This document shows, piece after piece, positions 52,856 through 61,711 of a stretch of DNA of 64,000 nt; position 1 is the first letter of the stretch, and each line of letters opens with the position of its first letter. The notes under the pieces were generated by a model. The model ran no database searches. It saw only the letters and a program-made list of their open reading frames with translations, and was not told where the DNA came from. Origin of the DNA: Yoonia sp. F2084L (lineage in GTDB: Bacteria; Pseudomonadota; Alphaproteobacteria; Rhodobacterales; Rhodobacteraceae); contig NZ_JALKAH010000002.1 of the NCBI RefSeq assembly GCF_023015625.1, positions 558,001-622,000 on the forward strand, written 5' to 3'. Position numbers and translations under genes: made by a program.

Positions 52856-54814
52856 TTAAACGTCCAACTCCTCCACAAACCGCGCGTTTTCCTGAATATA
52901 CTGGAACCGCAGTTCGGGCTTTTTGCCCATCAGTCGTTCCACCAAATCCGCTGTGTCGCCCGGCACTTCGTCGTGTACCGTGACCCGGATCAGTTTGCGG
53001 GTGGCGGGGTCCATTGTGGTTTCTTTGAGGTCCTTGGCGTCCATTTCGCCTAAGCCTTTGAAGCGTTGTAGGTCGATTTTACCTTTACCGCCCAAGCCCT
53101 TGGCCATCACCGCGTCTTTTTCCGCATCATCCGCCACATAGACCCGTTTCGCCCCTTGCGTCAGCCGATACAGCGGCGGGCAGGCCAGGTAGAGGTGTCC
53201 TTGGTCGATCAGTGGCCGCATTTGCGTGAAGAAGAATGTCATCAAAAGCGACGCGATATGCGCGCCGTCAACGTCCGCATCCGTCATGATGATGATCTTG
53301 TCATAGCGCAGGTCTTCGACGTTGAACCGCGTGCCCATGCCGACACCGAGCGCCTCGCAGAGGTCATTGATTTCAGCGTTGGTTGTCAGCTTGGATGACG
53401 CAGCGCCAAGCACATTGAGGATTTTACCTTTGAGTGGCAGCAGCGCTTGGGTCTTGCGATCGCGTGCGCCTTTGCCGGAGCCGCCCGCGCTGTCGCCCTC
53501 GACGATGAAAAGCTCGGTTCCCACGCGGTCTTTCGACGTGCAATCGGTCAGTTTTCCGGGCAGGCGCAGTTTCTTGGTGGCGGACTTGCGCGCGGTTTCC
53601 TTTTCCTGACGGCGGCGCAGGCGTTCTTCGGCGCGCAGCACAAGGAAATCAAGGATCGCACCGGCTGATTTCGTGTCAGCCGCCAGCCAGTTGTCAAAGT
53701 GGTCGCGCACAGCGCCTTCGACCATCTTTTGTACGTTCTCGTTTGAAAGCCGGTCTTTGGTCTGGCCCACATATTGCGGATCCCGAATGAAGACCGACAC
53801 AAGCGCGCAACCGCCAGTGATCAGATCGTCGCGGGTGATCTGTTTTGCCTTTTTGTTAGAGACACGTTCGCCGTAGTCGCGGATGCCCTTCAGTATCGCC
53901 GCCCAGAACCCGGACTCATGCGTGCCGCCTTCGGGTGTGGGCACCGTGTTGCAATAGGACTGGATGAAACCATCCCGCGAGGGTGTCCAATTGATTGTCC
54001 AGTCGACCTTGCCGGGTTCGCCGAATTTTTCCTGAAATGCGACTGTGCCCGCGAAGGGTTTGTCGGCATAGGTCGTCGCACCCTCAAGCCGCTCTTTGAG
54101 ATAGTCAGAGAGGCCGCCGGGAAAATGGAACTTTGCTTCCATCGGGGTATTGCCGTCCGAGATGCCGGTTTTCCAACGGATTTCAACGCCGGAAAAGAGA
54201 TAGGCTTTGGATCGCGCCATCGCAAAAAGGCGTGCAGGCTTCAGTTTGAGATAGCCGAAAATTTCAGGATCTGGGTGGAAGGTCACTTTGGTGCCGCGGC
54301 GATTAGGTGCGCTGCCGATTTTTTCCAGCTTGGTTTGGGGAACACCGCGCGCAAAATCCATCGCAACCAGCTCTTTGTTGCGCGCGACTTCGACACGCAG
54401 ATGATCAGACAGCGCGTTCACCACGGAAGAGCCGACGCCGTTCAAACCGCCTGATGTTTCATAGTTCTTGCCCGAAAATTTGCCGCCCGCGTTCAGCGTG
54501 CAAAAGATAATCTCAAGCGCGGACTTTGAGGGGTCTTTTGGGTGAGGGTCCGTCGGGATACCTCGCCCGTTGTCAGCAACCGATACGTTGCCGTTTTCGT
54601 GCAGTTCGACCTCAATCCACGTTGCATGTCCGGCGACGGCTTCGTCCATTGAGTTGTCGATGATTTCGGCAACCATATGGTGCAGCGCGCGATCGTCCGT
54701 GCCGCCGATATACATGCCGGGGCGCAGGCGGACGTGCTCCATATCCTCCAGCACTTCGATGCTGTCGGCGTTATAATCGTTGGGTCCGCTATTGGACAAA
54801 AGATCACTGGGCAT
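52856..54814 (-). CDS. parE: DNA topoisomerase IV subunit B ParE
   Basis: A 652-residue type IIA topoisomerase ATPase subunit. The ATP-binding region has EIIDNSMDEAVAGHA, DNGRGIPTDPHP and GGLNGVGSSVVNALS. The TOPRIM domain has ELFIVEGDSAGGSGKGARDR and DADVDGAHIASLL, and the C-terminus RFQYIQENARFVEELDV is typical. YIGGTDDRALHHMVAEI and the moderate length favour ParE over GyrB. It partners ParC (not in the window) to unlink daughter chromosomes. Confidence 0.95.
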   Translation of the reverse strand: MPSDLLSNSGPNDYNADSIEVLEDMEHVRLRPGMYIGGTDDRALHHMVAEIIDNSMDEAVAGHATWIEVELHENGNVSVADNGRGIPTDPHPKDPSKSALEIIFCTLNAGGKFSGKNYETSGGLNGVGSSVVNALSDHLRVEVARNKELVAMDFARGVPQTKLEKIGSAPNRRGTKVTFHPDPEIFGYLKLKPARLFAMARSKAYLFSGVEIRWKTGISDGNTPMEAKFHFPGGLSDYLKERLEGATTYADKPFAGTVAFQEKFGEPGKVDWTINWTPSRDGFIQSYCNTVPTPEGGTHESGFWAAILKGIRDYGERVSNKKAKQITRDDLITGGCALVSVFIRDPQYVGQTKDRLSNENVQKMVEGAVRDHFDNWLAADTKSAGAILDFLVLRAEERLRRRQEKETARKSATKKLRLPGKLTDCTSKDRVGTELFIVEGDSAGGSGKGARDRKTQALLPLKGKILNVLGAASSKLTTNAEINDLCEALGVGMGTRFNVEDLRYDKIIIMTDADVDGAHIASLLMTFFFTQMRPLIDQGHLYLACPPLYRLTQGAKRVYVADDAEKDAVMAKGLGGKGKIDLQRFKGLGEMDAKDLKETTMDPATRKLIRVTVHDEVPGDTADLVERLMGKKPELRFQYIQENARFVEELDV

Positions 54815-55015
54815 GGGGCTCGAACCTCATTTATTGATTGCTGCTCAGTATGGCAGAGCAGGCAGGGCGGGGGAAGGCTGCATTCTTGTGCAATGGGTTG
54901 CAAAGATGGGCCTGCGGGCAAAAAAAACTGGGGTTGGCGCGGGGCTGTCACTCGCGTGGTCTTGGCGCATGACCGTCTGTGTGCCAAGACAGGCCGTCAA
55001 AAGGATCGCTGCACA

Positions 55016-55689
55016 ATGAATGACCCGAAAGAAACGCCCGTACCGCGCCTGCGCCAACTGCCTGACTGGCGGTATCTGCTGCAAGAGTACTATGAGCTTT
55101 ACCGCTATCTGCCGTCGGGTGGCAGCGACCGTATTCGTACCCATCAGCGTGCTGTCCGCGAGGCGATCAACCGCGTACTGCGGGCCAATCCAGTGATCCG
55201 CACCCAAACACCCGCGCAAAAGCCGGTCACGGCGCATCTCAAACGTGCTTTGGACGAAGGACGCGGGGATCGGATGGGATCAACCATTCGCGCGTTGGAG
55301 TCAGTGCAGGCCGATCTGTCGTGGCAATATGGTTATGAAAAAGTGCCCAAGGGCCTCGTCGGCAGCTATGCCTATGCCGAGGTTGCAGGCCCAAATGGTC
55401 CGGTCGTGTCAGAAGAGATCATTCTGGGCATAGTCCTGTTTGCGCCGGGTTGTACCTATCCCGCCCATGCCCACCGTGGGATCACGGAAAGCTATGTCTG
55501 TCAGGGGCCGTGTCTGAAAACCATCAGGGCGTTTATGTTCCCGGATCCCTGATCTTTAACCCGCCAGAGCACTTGCATCGGATCACAGTGGGAAAAAGCG
55601 AACCTGCCTTGCTTGTTTATGCCTGGATGGGTGCGCATGAGGATTTGCTGGATCAGAAGATGGTGTTCACGCGTAAACGCAAGGATTAA
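55016..55689 (+). pseudogene. dddL: DMSP lyase DddL, frameshifted
   Basis: From the ATG at 55016 the first 162 codons match what I remember of DddL (LPDWRYLLQEYYELYRYLPSG, then SWQYGYEKVPKGL), including the cupin metal motif HAHRGITESY with His151, His153 and Glu158. After Cys162 (55499-55501) this frame runs into a stop at 55550-55552. Sliding back one base restores SGAVSENHQGVYVPGSLI, then FNPPEHLHRIT and a stop at 55687-55689. A lost 4-base unit at TCTG (55497-55500) explains the break: the repaired protein is 225 residues, normal for DddL. DddL splits dimethylsulfoniopropionate into DMS and acrylate. As written, the second metal motif is lost, so the gene is either dead or the sequence has an error. 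Confidence 0.85.
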
Positions 55690-55698
55690 CCGCCTCTT

Positions 55699-56982
55699 TT
55701 ATTCGCCGCCCGCTTTTGTTTCAAACCGTAGGCCCGCCGCCGTCCGGTTTGGAAAGCCCGTCCAATAGCTGTGCTCGGGTGTTTGCACACCATCATCATC
55801 AACCGACCAGAGCCCATCGGTCGCCACAGGTGTCAGATCAAAGTAGCGCGCCTTTTCCTCATCCCCCTTAAGATGCATATCAAGGTATCCGGTCACAAAA
55901 TGCTGGCTGATATTGTTCATCCGCACATTGTCCCAGACCGCATCGGCGTAGTGGTCAAACGGCGCATACCCCAGTTCTTCGGACACCGCATAGCTTTCGG
56001 CGGGGGCGGGCATCGGGGCGCCGGCGTTGTGGTTGGCTTGCGCGAACGTCAGCAGGTGCCGTGTGGTGTTGATCGTTTCATCAAAGATCGCGCGCATGGC
56101 TGAATACTGCGATACATCATCAATCTCACCAGCGATCAGCATCAGCGGCTTGTCGATCCCGGCCCAGCTTTCCGCGTCCCAGAACCCGGTGTTGTTGCCC
56201 CACGGCCCAAAAGCCACGATGGCTTTCACCCGGTCGTCCTTTAAAGAGTTGTGGCTTTCGGTGCCCATCAGGTTACGCTCCAGCAGCCCTTGCGGCGCGC
56301 CCCATTCATATGTGGTGCTGAGCAGGGTCACACCTGCACCTGCGTAGATCAATGCGCCGTAGCCGCCCATCGAATAGCCCACAATGGCGACGTTATCGTC
56401 TTGCACAATGCGGCCAAGATCACCCTCTAGCGCGGTGACGCTGTCGATCACAAAGCGCTGATCCCATGGGCGGTTCACCAGCGTCGACCCAAAGGCCGTC
56501 TGATCGTCATAAGTGCTGTCGGGGTGGTCGATTGAGGCCACAACATAGCCCTTTGAAGCAAGATTTTCGGCCAATGGCGACATCAGGTAGCGGTTCCCCG
56601 GATAGCCGTGAGAGATGATCACCAGCGGAAATGTCTCGGACGTATCAGGTGCCGCATCGCGGGCCGCTTGGCCAACAAGCGTGGCCTCGGTCACGCCGTC
56701 GCGGATCAGGGCGGTGTAGGTTCCGCCGGGCTCTGTGTCGTCCGTGGCGGGGTACCAAATCTCAACCGTGATTTCGCGGTCATAGCGCGGCGGCTCGCCG
56801 GTTTCGTCTGTGTTCACGATGTCGATTTGATCGCGGTTCGTGAAGGTCATCGTGGTCACGCCGATCTTGTGATCGCCAAAAGCGGCCAGCGCTGGTGCAT
56901 CTGGGCGCACGACATCGATGCGGTTCTCGGCCTGGCTCGCCGTTGCGGCTATGATACCAATGGCTGCCGTGATCCTTCGCAT
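55699..56982 (-). CDS. Secreted alpha/beta hydrolase (PAF-acetylhydrolase/dienelactone hydrolase-like)
   Basis: A 427-residue hydrolase with signal peptide MRRITAAIGIIAATASQA. The oxyanion region is VIISHGYPGNRYLM, and the nucleophile elbow is VGYSMGGYGAL. A likely catalytic His is in the FAQANHNAG segment and an acid in LIAGEIDD. The layout recalls secreted lipase/esterases of the platelet-activating-factor acetylhydrolase type. The substrate is unknown. It converges with dddL, leaving nine bases between stops, and has no obvious operon partner. Confidence 0.8.
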   Translation of the reverse strand: MRRITAAIGIIAATASQAENRIDVVRPDAPALAAFGDHKIGVTTMTFTNRDQIDIVNTDETGEPPRYDREITVEIWYPATDDTEPGGTYTALIRDGVTEATLVGQAARDAAPDTSETFPLVIISHGYPGNRYLMSPLAENLASKGYVVASIDHPDSTYDDQTAFGSTLVNRPWDQRFVIDSVTALEGDLGRIVQDDNVAIVGYSMGGYGALIYAGAGVTLLSTTYEWGAPQGLLERNLMGTESHNSLKDDRVKAIVAFGPWGNNTGFWDAESWAGIDKPLMLIAGEIDDVSQYSAMRAIFDETINTTRHLLTFAQANHNAGAPMPAPAESYAVSEELGYAPFDHYADAVWDNVRMNNISQHFVTGYLDMHLKGDEEKARYFDLTPVATDGLWSVDDDGVQTPEHSYWTGFPNRTAAGLRFETKAGGE

Positions 56983-57102
56983 AAGATGTTCCTTCTATGG
57001 GATGTTATGGGTTGCGCTTAACGTATAGGGCAACTTCAGGAATGAATAGTCATTGCGGTTACCTCTTGGCGGATTAATCTGGCGGGCAAAAGGAGAAACA
57101 GC

Positions 57103-57987
57103 ATGCGCGTATTTTTCACTGGTGGCAGCGGCAAGGCTGGCAAACATGCGATCACTTATTTGCAAGGGCAGGGCCACCATGTTGTCAATGCGGACCGCGT
57201 CCCCTCTGGTCTGGATGTGTCCGAATTGCTGATTGATCTGTGCGATGCCGGACAGGTCATTGGTGCGATGTCACAGTTTACAGACTTTGATGAGTTGGAC
57301 GCAGGCACAGGCGTGCCGACCTATGACGCTGTTGTGCATTTCGCTGCTGTCCCTCGCGTGATGATCGGCACCGATGGTGAGTGTTTCCGCCAGAATACCC
57401 TGAGCACCTACAACGTGATTGAGGCGGCGGTAAAGCTGGGTATCCCCAAGGTCATTTTTGCCAGCTCCGAGACGACATATGCCGTCTGTTTTGCCGATGG
57501 CGAGGTCAAACCGGACTATGTGCCGATTGATGAAGATCACCCGACGGTCCCCCATGACAGCTATGCGATGTCGAAGGTCTGCAATGAGGCGACGGCGCGA
57601 TCTTTTCAGGCACGCAGCGGTGCCGATATCTATGGGTTGCGCATTAATAACGTGATCGAACCGCATGAATATGCTGAAAACTTCCCAGTCTTTATGAAGG
57701 ACCCGGCCACCCGTCGCCGTAATATCTTTGCCTATATTGATGCGCGTGATCTGGGGCATATGGTCGATTGCTGTCTGCGGACCGATGGGCTGGGCTACGA
57801 GGTCTTTAACGTGGCCAACGATGATATGTCGGTCGGGATCACGTCTGATGAGGTGATTGCGCGGTTTTATGATGGCGTGCCAGTGAAACGGCAGATGCGC
57901 CCCGATGAGACGTTTTATGCCAATGACAAAGCCAGGCGCATGGTTGGCTTTGCGCCTAAGCATTCTTGGCGCGAGGTGCTGGGCTGA
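57103..57987 (+). CDS. NAD-dependent epimerase/dehydratase (extended SDR)
   Basis: A 294-residue extended short-chain dehydrogenase. The nucleotide loop is FTGGSGKAGKHA, the catalytic Tyr and Lys are in DSYAMSKVCNE, VVHFAAVPRV is the usual strand-4 motif, and FASSETTYA carries the catalytic Ser/Thr. It is expected to act on a nucleotide sugar or similar hydroxylated substrate. Its stop shares one base with the start of the oxygenase (TGATG). It probably opens a short operon. Confidence 0.88.
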   Translation: MRVFFTGGSGKAGKHAITYLQGQGHHVVNADRVPSGLDVSELLIDLCDAGQVIGAMSQFTDFDELDAGTGVPTYDAVVHFAAVPRVMIGTDGECFRQNTLSTYNVIEAAVKLGIPKVIFASSETTYAVCFADGEVKPDYVPIDEDHPTVPHDSYAMSKVCNEATARSFQARSGADIYGLRINNVIEPHEYAENFPVFMKDPATRRRNIFAYIDARDLGHMVDCCLRTDGLGYEVFNVANDDMSVGITSDEVIARFYDGVPVKRQMRPDETFYANDKARRMVGFAPKHSWREVLG

Positions 57988-58919
57988 TGCTTTCCCGGTT
58001 TGATTTGGCCGCCTTTGAGACCGCGCATCAAGATGCACGCCACGATATGGCGCGCAAGCTGGATCAAATCTGCCGTGACACCGGGTTTCTGGTGCTGGAA
58101 GGCCATGGCGTTGCGCCAGAAACTATCGCGGATGTCTGGCGGGTCGCAGAGGCATTTTTTGCCCAAAAGCCCGAGGCCAAGCGATCAGTTGCGCCACCCT
58201 ATCAAGGCTATCCTTACGGATATCTAGGTCCTGATGCTGAGGCCCTGGCCCGCTCCAAGGGCGAGGACACGCCGCCTGATTTAAAAGAAAGCTTCAACGG
58301 CGGCCCGTTGCGTGTACCGGCAGATGCGAGTGCTGCGGCAATGGGTTTTTGCTATCAGCCGACGCTGTGGCCGGACGTGCCGGGTTTTCGTGCGGCGTGG
58401 GAAGCGTACTATGCCGCGATGGAGGAGTTGGCGGCGCGTGTCATGCGCGCTTTTGCCGTGGCTTTGGACCTGTCCGATCATCACTTTGATCCGTTCATTG
58501 CCCACCCGATTTCTGCACTGCGCGCGCTGCATTATCCAGCGACGGTGGATATGCCTTTGGATAAGCAACAGCGTGCGGGGGCCCACACCGACTATGGCTC
58601 GCTGACCATCCTGCTGCCGCAGCCGGGCAGTCAGGGCCTGCAAGTGAAGCAGGGCGACACTTGGGTTGATGTGCCCGCCCCTGAAGGTGCTTTTGTCATC
58701 AACATTGGCGATCTGATGGCGCGTTGGACAGCCGATCGTTGGGTCAGCACGCTGCACCGGGTGGTCGCAAAACCGGGGCAGCCCGCGCGTCAATCGCTGG
58801 CGTTCTTTCATCAACCGGATTGGGATTCTGAGATCGTGCCGTTGGATGGATCGGATGCTTATCCGGCGGTGCGCTCCGGCCCTTACTTGATGGATAAATT
58901 TCAGGCTACCGGCGTTTAG
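57987..58919 (+). CDS. 2-Oxoglutarate/Fe(II) oxygenase (isopenicillin-N-synthase family)
   Basis: A 310-residue non-haem iron oxygenase. The N-terminal DIOX_N region (GFLVLEGHGVAPETI, then AKRSVAPPYQGYPYGY) precedes the jelly roll with the iron triad: His and Asp in AHTDYGSLTIL, His in STLHRVVAKPG, and the 2-oxoglutarate Arg-x-Ser in RQSLAFFHQ. Starts on the stop of the SDR gene. The substrate is unknown; members hydroxylate or desaturate small metabolites. Confidence 0.9.
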   Translation: MLSRFDLAAFETAHQDARHDMARKLDQICRDTGFLVLEGHGVAPETIADVWRVAEAFFAQKPEAKRSVAPPYQGYPYGYLGPDAEALARSKGEDTPPDLKESFNGGPLRVPADASAAAMGFCYQPTLWPDVPGFRAAWEAYYAAMEELAARVMRAFAVALDLSDHHFDPFIAHPISALRALHYPATVDMPLDKQQRAGAHTDYGSLTILLPQPGSQGLQVKQGDTWVDVPAPEGAFVINIGDLMARWTADRWVSTLHRVVAKPGQPARQSLAFFHQPDWDSEIVPLDGSDAYPAVRSGPYLMDKFQATGV

Positions 58920-58992
58920 CCGCAGAACGGTGAAATCCGCTGGTCTGCCGCCGTTCCAGTGCTACCTTCAAACCCAGTAAGGATTGCCCGGC

Positions 58993-59400
58993 ATGACCCC
59001 CACCGATCACCCGATTGCTGTAATGGATGCGACCTGCGCTTTGTGCAGTTGGGGTGCGCGGATGATCCACAGGCTTGATCGGTCAGGCGAGATCATGATC
59101 GCGCCGATCCAGTCTGAGACTGGGGCGGCGTTGATGCGCGAAAATGATCTGGACCCGCTTGATCCTGACACATGGCTATTCATCGAAGATGGCGCGGTCT
59201 GGCGCGACTTTGATGCGCTGATCCGGGTGGGTCAAAGATCGGGCGGGGTGGGGCGGCTGCTGATCGGTTTGAAACTGCTACCGCCGTCGCTGCGGAATTG
59301 GCTGTATCAGCGGATCGCCCGCAATCGCTATGCGATGTTAGGACGGGGCGATATGTGCGCTTTGCCTGATCCAGCTTTCCGGGCGCGGTTGCTGTCGTGA
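58993..59400 (+). CDS. DCC-family thiol-disulfide protein (DUF393)
   Basis: A 135-residue protein with the defining D-x-x-C-x-x-C motif as MDATCALCSWGARMI near the N-terminus and a hydrophobic GGVGRLLIGLKLLPPSLRNWLYQ segment. The DCC family is thought to be redox-active and thioredoxin-like. ATG at 58993 with AAGGA nine bases upstream is favoured over the TTG at 58984. The next gene overlaps its stop (GTGA). Confidence 0.85.
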   Translation: MTPTDHPIAVMDATCALCSWGARMIHRLDRSGEIMIAPIQSETGAALMRENDLDPLDPDTWLFIEDGAVWRDFDALIRVGQRSGGVGRLLIGLKLLPPSLRNWLYQRIARNRYAMLGRGDMCALPDPAFRARLLS

Positions 59401-61007
59401 AGGTTATTGTGATTGGGGGTTCGGGCGTGTTTGGGTCGCGCCTCGTGCGATTGCTGGTGCGCGATGGGCATGAGGTTGTTGTCGCGGCGCGCTCAGCCGC
59501 TGCCGCGCAAAATCTGGCAGAGACCGTTGGCGCGACGTGCATGAGCTTTGATCGCAACGGAGATTTGGACGCACTCTGGCGCGTACAACCTGATGTTGTC
59601 GTTGATGCAGCCGGTCCGTTTCACGCTTACGGCGATGATCGCTATCGTCTGCCACGCGCCTGTATCGCCCAAGGTGTGCACTATCTTGATCTGTCGGACG
59701 ATCTGGCGTTTTGCGCCGAGATTTCCGCGTTGGACCAACAGGCGCAGGCGGCAGGGGTCTTTGTGCTGTCAGGCGTGTCCAGCGTACCTGCCATATCGTC
59801 TGCGGCGGTCACCGCACTCAGCGTGGATGCCACCGCCGTCGACACCATCAGTTCCGCCATCCTGCCCGGCAATCGCGCGCCACGTGGCGCATCGGTCGTG
59901 CAAAGTATCCTGTCGCAATGTGGCCAGCCGATGGATGTTCCGGTAGATGGTGCCATCGTCGCACAACGCAGTTGGTCTTTGCCCGAAAGCTTCGATCTGG
60001 GGCAGGGAATGCGGCGCAAGGGCTGGGTCATTTCCGTGCCGGATCAAGGGCTCTTTGCGGATGCATTTGGTGCGCGCACTGTAGCGTTTCGAGCGGGGCT
60101 TGAGCTTGGGGTGATGAACCACACATTGGCCGTTTTTTCCGCGTTGCGGGCGCAGTTTGGTTTTGGGGCACCTGCGTGGCTCGGGCGTCTGACCCTTTGG
60201 TTGTCAAAGTGCTTGTGGTGGTTTGGTACCGACGCAGGTGGGATGATCGTGGATGTCCGCGTGAACACATCGGATGGATGGCAGCGCAGAACATGGCGGA
60301 TGCGCGTGAACGCGGGCGATGGGCCGTTTATCCCGGCGGTGCCAGCGCGTGTGATCCTGCGCGACCCACAGGATATCGCGTCAGGTGCGCGACCCGCGGT
60401 ATCGGTTGTGTCTCTGGCCGCTCTTGAACAAGGAATGGAGGATCTCGCGGTGCAAACAGAGATCGCAAAACAAGATATCATCCCGCTGTTCCCCAGCTTT
60501 CTGGGTGAGGACTATGCGGCATTGCCTGCCGCCGTCCGTGATCTGCACGATGTTCCAGCACCCCGCCGTTGGGCAGGGCGGGCAAAGGTCACGCGTGGCG
60601 GGTCGCTCTGGGCGCGTCTGATCGCGGGTATCTTCGGCTTCCCACCTGCAACCGAAGATACGCCCGTCACCGTTATCATGACCCCGCAAGAGGGTGGTGA
60701 GTTGTGGGAAAGGCAGTTTGGTAACAAACGGTTCGGGTCGTTCCTTCAGGTGGCAGATGGCCATATGACGGAACGGTTCGGGCCTCTCACCTTTACGCTG
60801 GGGCTGCATGTCGCGGATGGCCAACTGCATTTTCCGGTGCGGTCAGGACGCATCGGCCCGGTTCGATTTCCCCGCTTTCTGCTACCTGTCAGCATTGCGC
60901 GCGAATACGAGGCGGAGGGGCGGTTTCACTTTGATGTGGCCCTCAAGGCGCCGCTGACCGGGGCATTGATGGTTCACTATCAGGGGTGGCTTAAGCGGGA
61001 TATGTAG
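59397..61007 (+). CDS. Saccharopine-dehydrogenase-like protein with C-terminal DUF4166
   Basis: A 536-residue two-part protein. The N-terminal half is a Rossmann domain of the saccharopine reductase type (VIGGSGVFGSRLVRLL, then DVVVDAAGPFHAYG). The C-terminal 170 residues (from about 360) match DUF4166, with ELWERQFGNKRFGSFL, MTERFGPLTFTLGL and a FHFDVALKAPLTGALMVHYQGWL end. The start is GTG overlapping the DCC gene. The function is unknown; co-occurrence with the DCC protein suggests a redox-linked reaction on a membrane or lipid-like substrate, but that is a guess. Confidence 0.83.
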   Translation: MKVIVIGGSGVFGSRLVRLLVRDGHEVVVAARSAAAAQNLAETVGATCMSFDRNGDLDALWRVQPDVVVDAAGPFHAYGDDRYRLPRACIAQGVHYLDLSDDLAFCAEISALDQQAQAAGVFVLSGVSSVPAISSAAVTALSVDATAVDTISSAILPGNRAPRGASVVQSILSQCGQPMDVPVDGAIVAQRSWSLPESFDLGQGMRRKGWVISVPDQGLFADAFGARTVAFRAGLELGVMNHTLAVFSALRAQFGFGAPAWLGRLTLWLSKCLWWFGTDAGGMIVDVRVNTSDGWQRRTWRMRVNAGDGPFIPAVPARVILRDPQDIASGARPAVSVVSLAALEQGMEDLAVQTEIAKQDIIPLFPSFLGEDYAALPAAVRDLHDVPAPRRWAGRAKVTRGGSLWARLIAGIFGFPPATEDTPVTVIMTPQEGGELWERQFGNKRFGSFLQVADGHMTERFGPLTFTLGLHVADGQLHFPVRSGRIGPVRFPRFLLPVSIAREYEAEGRFHFDVALKAPLTGALMVHYQGWLKRDM

Positions 61008-61060
61008 CATGTGGCACCGGGTCCATTGTCGCGCCTGCAATCCCGCCTTACATAGACTGC

Positions 61061-61711
61061 ATGCGTCTGACCTTTCCCCTGATCGCCGCAATGGCACTGC
61101 CTGCGTCCTCCACCGCGCATCCGCATGTGTTTGTCGAAGCGCAGGTCACCGTGGTCTTTGCAGGTGATGGTGCGGTCGGGGTCAAACTGGATTGGTTTTA
61201 CGATGATTTTTTCTCGCTTTTGGTGACCACTGATCTGGGCATTGATATGGACGGGGATCTGATCTTGACGGCGGCAGAGCAAAGCCTTTTGGACAGCCAA
61301 ATCGCAACATGGCCGCCCGATTATGGCGGTGATCTTGAAGTGTCACAGGCGGGCGAAGTGCTGCCCTTGGCCCAGAAACAGAACCACAGCATGACCTATG
61401 CCGAAGGGCTGTTTCATGAGGCGCATTTGCGCCCAGTGCCGCAAATTGCTGATCCTGACGCACCACTGCAAATCCGCGTGTTCGATCCAACGTTCTACAC
61501 AGCCTATGATCTGCGCCCAGACGTGTTGATCGAAGGGCGCCCGGATTGCACGGTCGAGATTATCCCGGCCGATATTGATGCCGCCTACGCCTTGGCCGAA
61601 AGCCTGCTGGACGGGCGGGACCCAAACACTGTGGGTCCCGATGATTACTTTCCTGAAATTGGTGATGCTTTCGCCGACACGATTGTTGTGACATGCGCTG
61701 GCCCGCTTTGA
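61061..61711 (+). CDS. DUF1007 periplasmic protein linked to metal export
   Basis: A 216-residue protein with a signal peptide (MRLTFPLIAAMALPASSTA) followed directly by HPHVFVEAQVTVVF, the family hallmark with a possible metal-binding His pair. LDWFYDDFFSLLV and FDPTFYTAYDL are also conserved. DUF1007 proteins are nearly always next to a NicO/RcnA transporter, as here, where the two genes overlap by 19 bases. Probably the periplasmic partner of the nickel/cobalt exporter. Confidence 0.88.
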   Translation: MRLTFPLIAAMALPASSTAHPHVFVEAQVTVVFAGDGAVGVKLDWFYDDFFSLLVTTDLGIDMDGDLILTAAEQSLLDSQIATWPPDYGGDLEVSQAGEVLPLAQKQNHSMTYAEGLFHEAHLRPVPQIADPDAPLQIRVFDPTFYTAYDLRPDVLIEGRPDCTVEIIPADIDAAYALAESLLDGRDPNTVGPDDYFPEIGDAFADTIVVTCAGPL

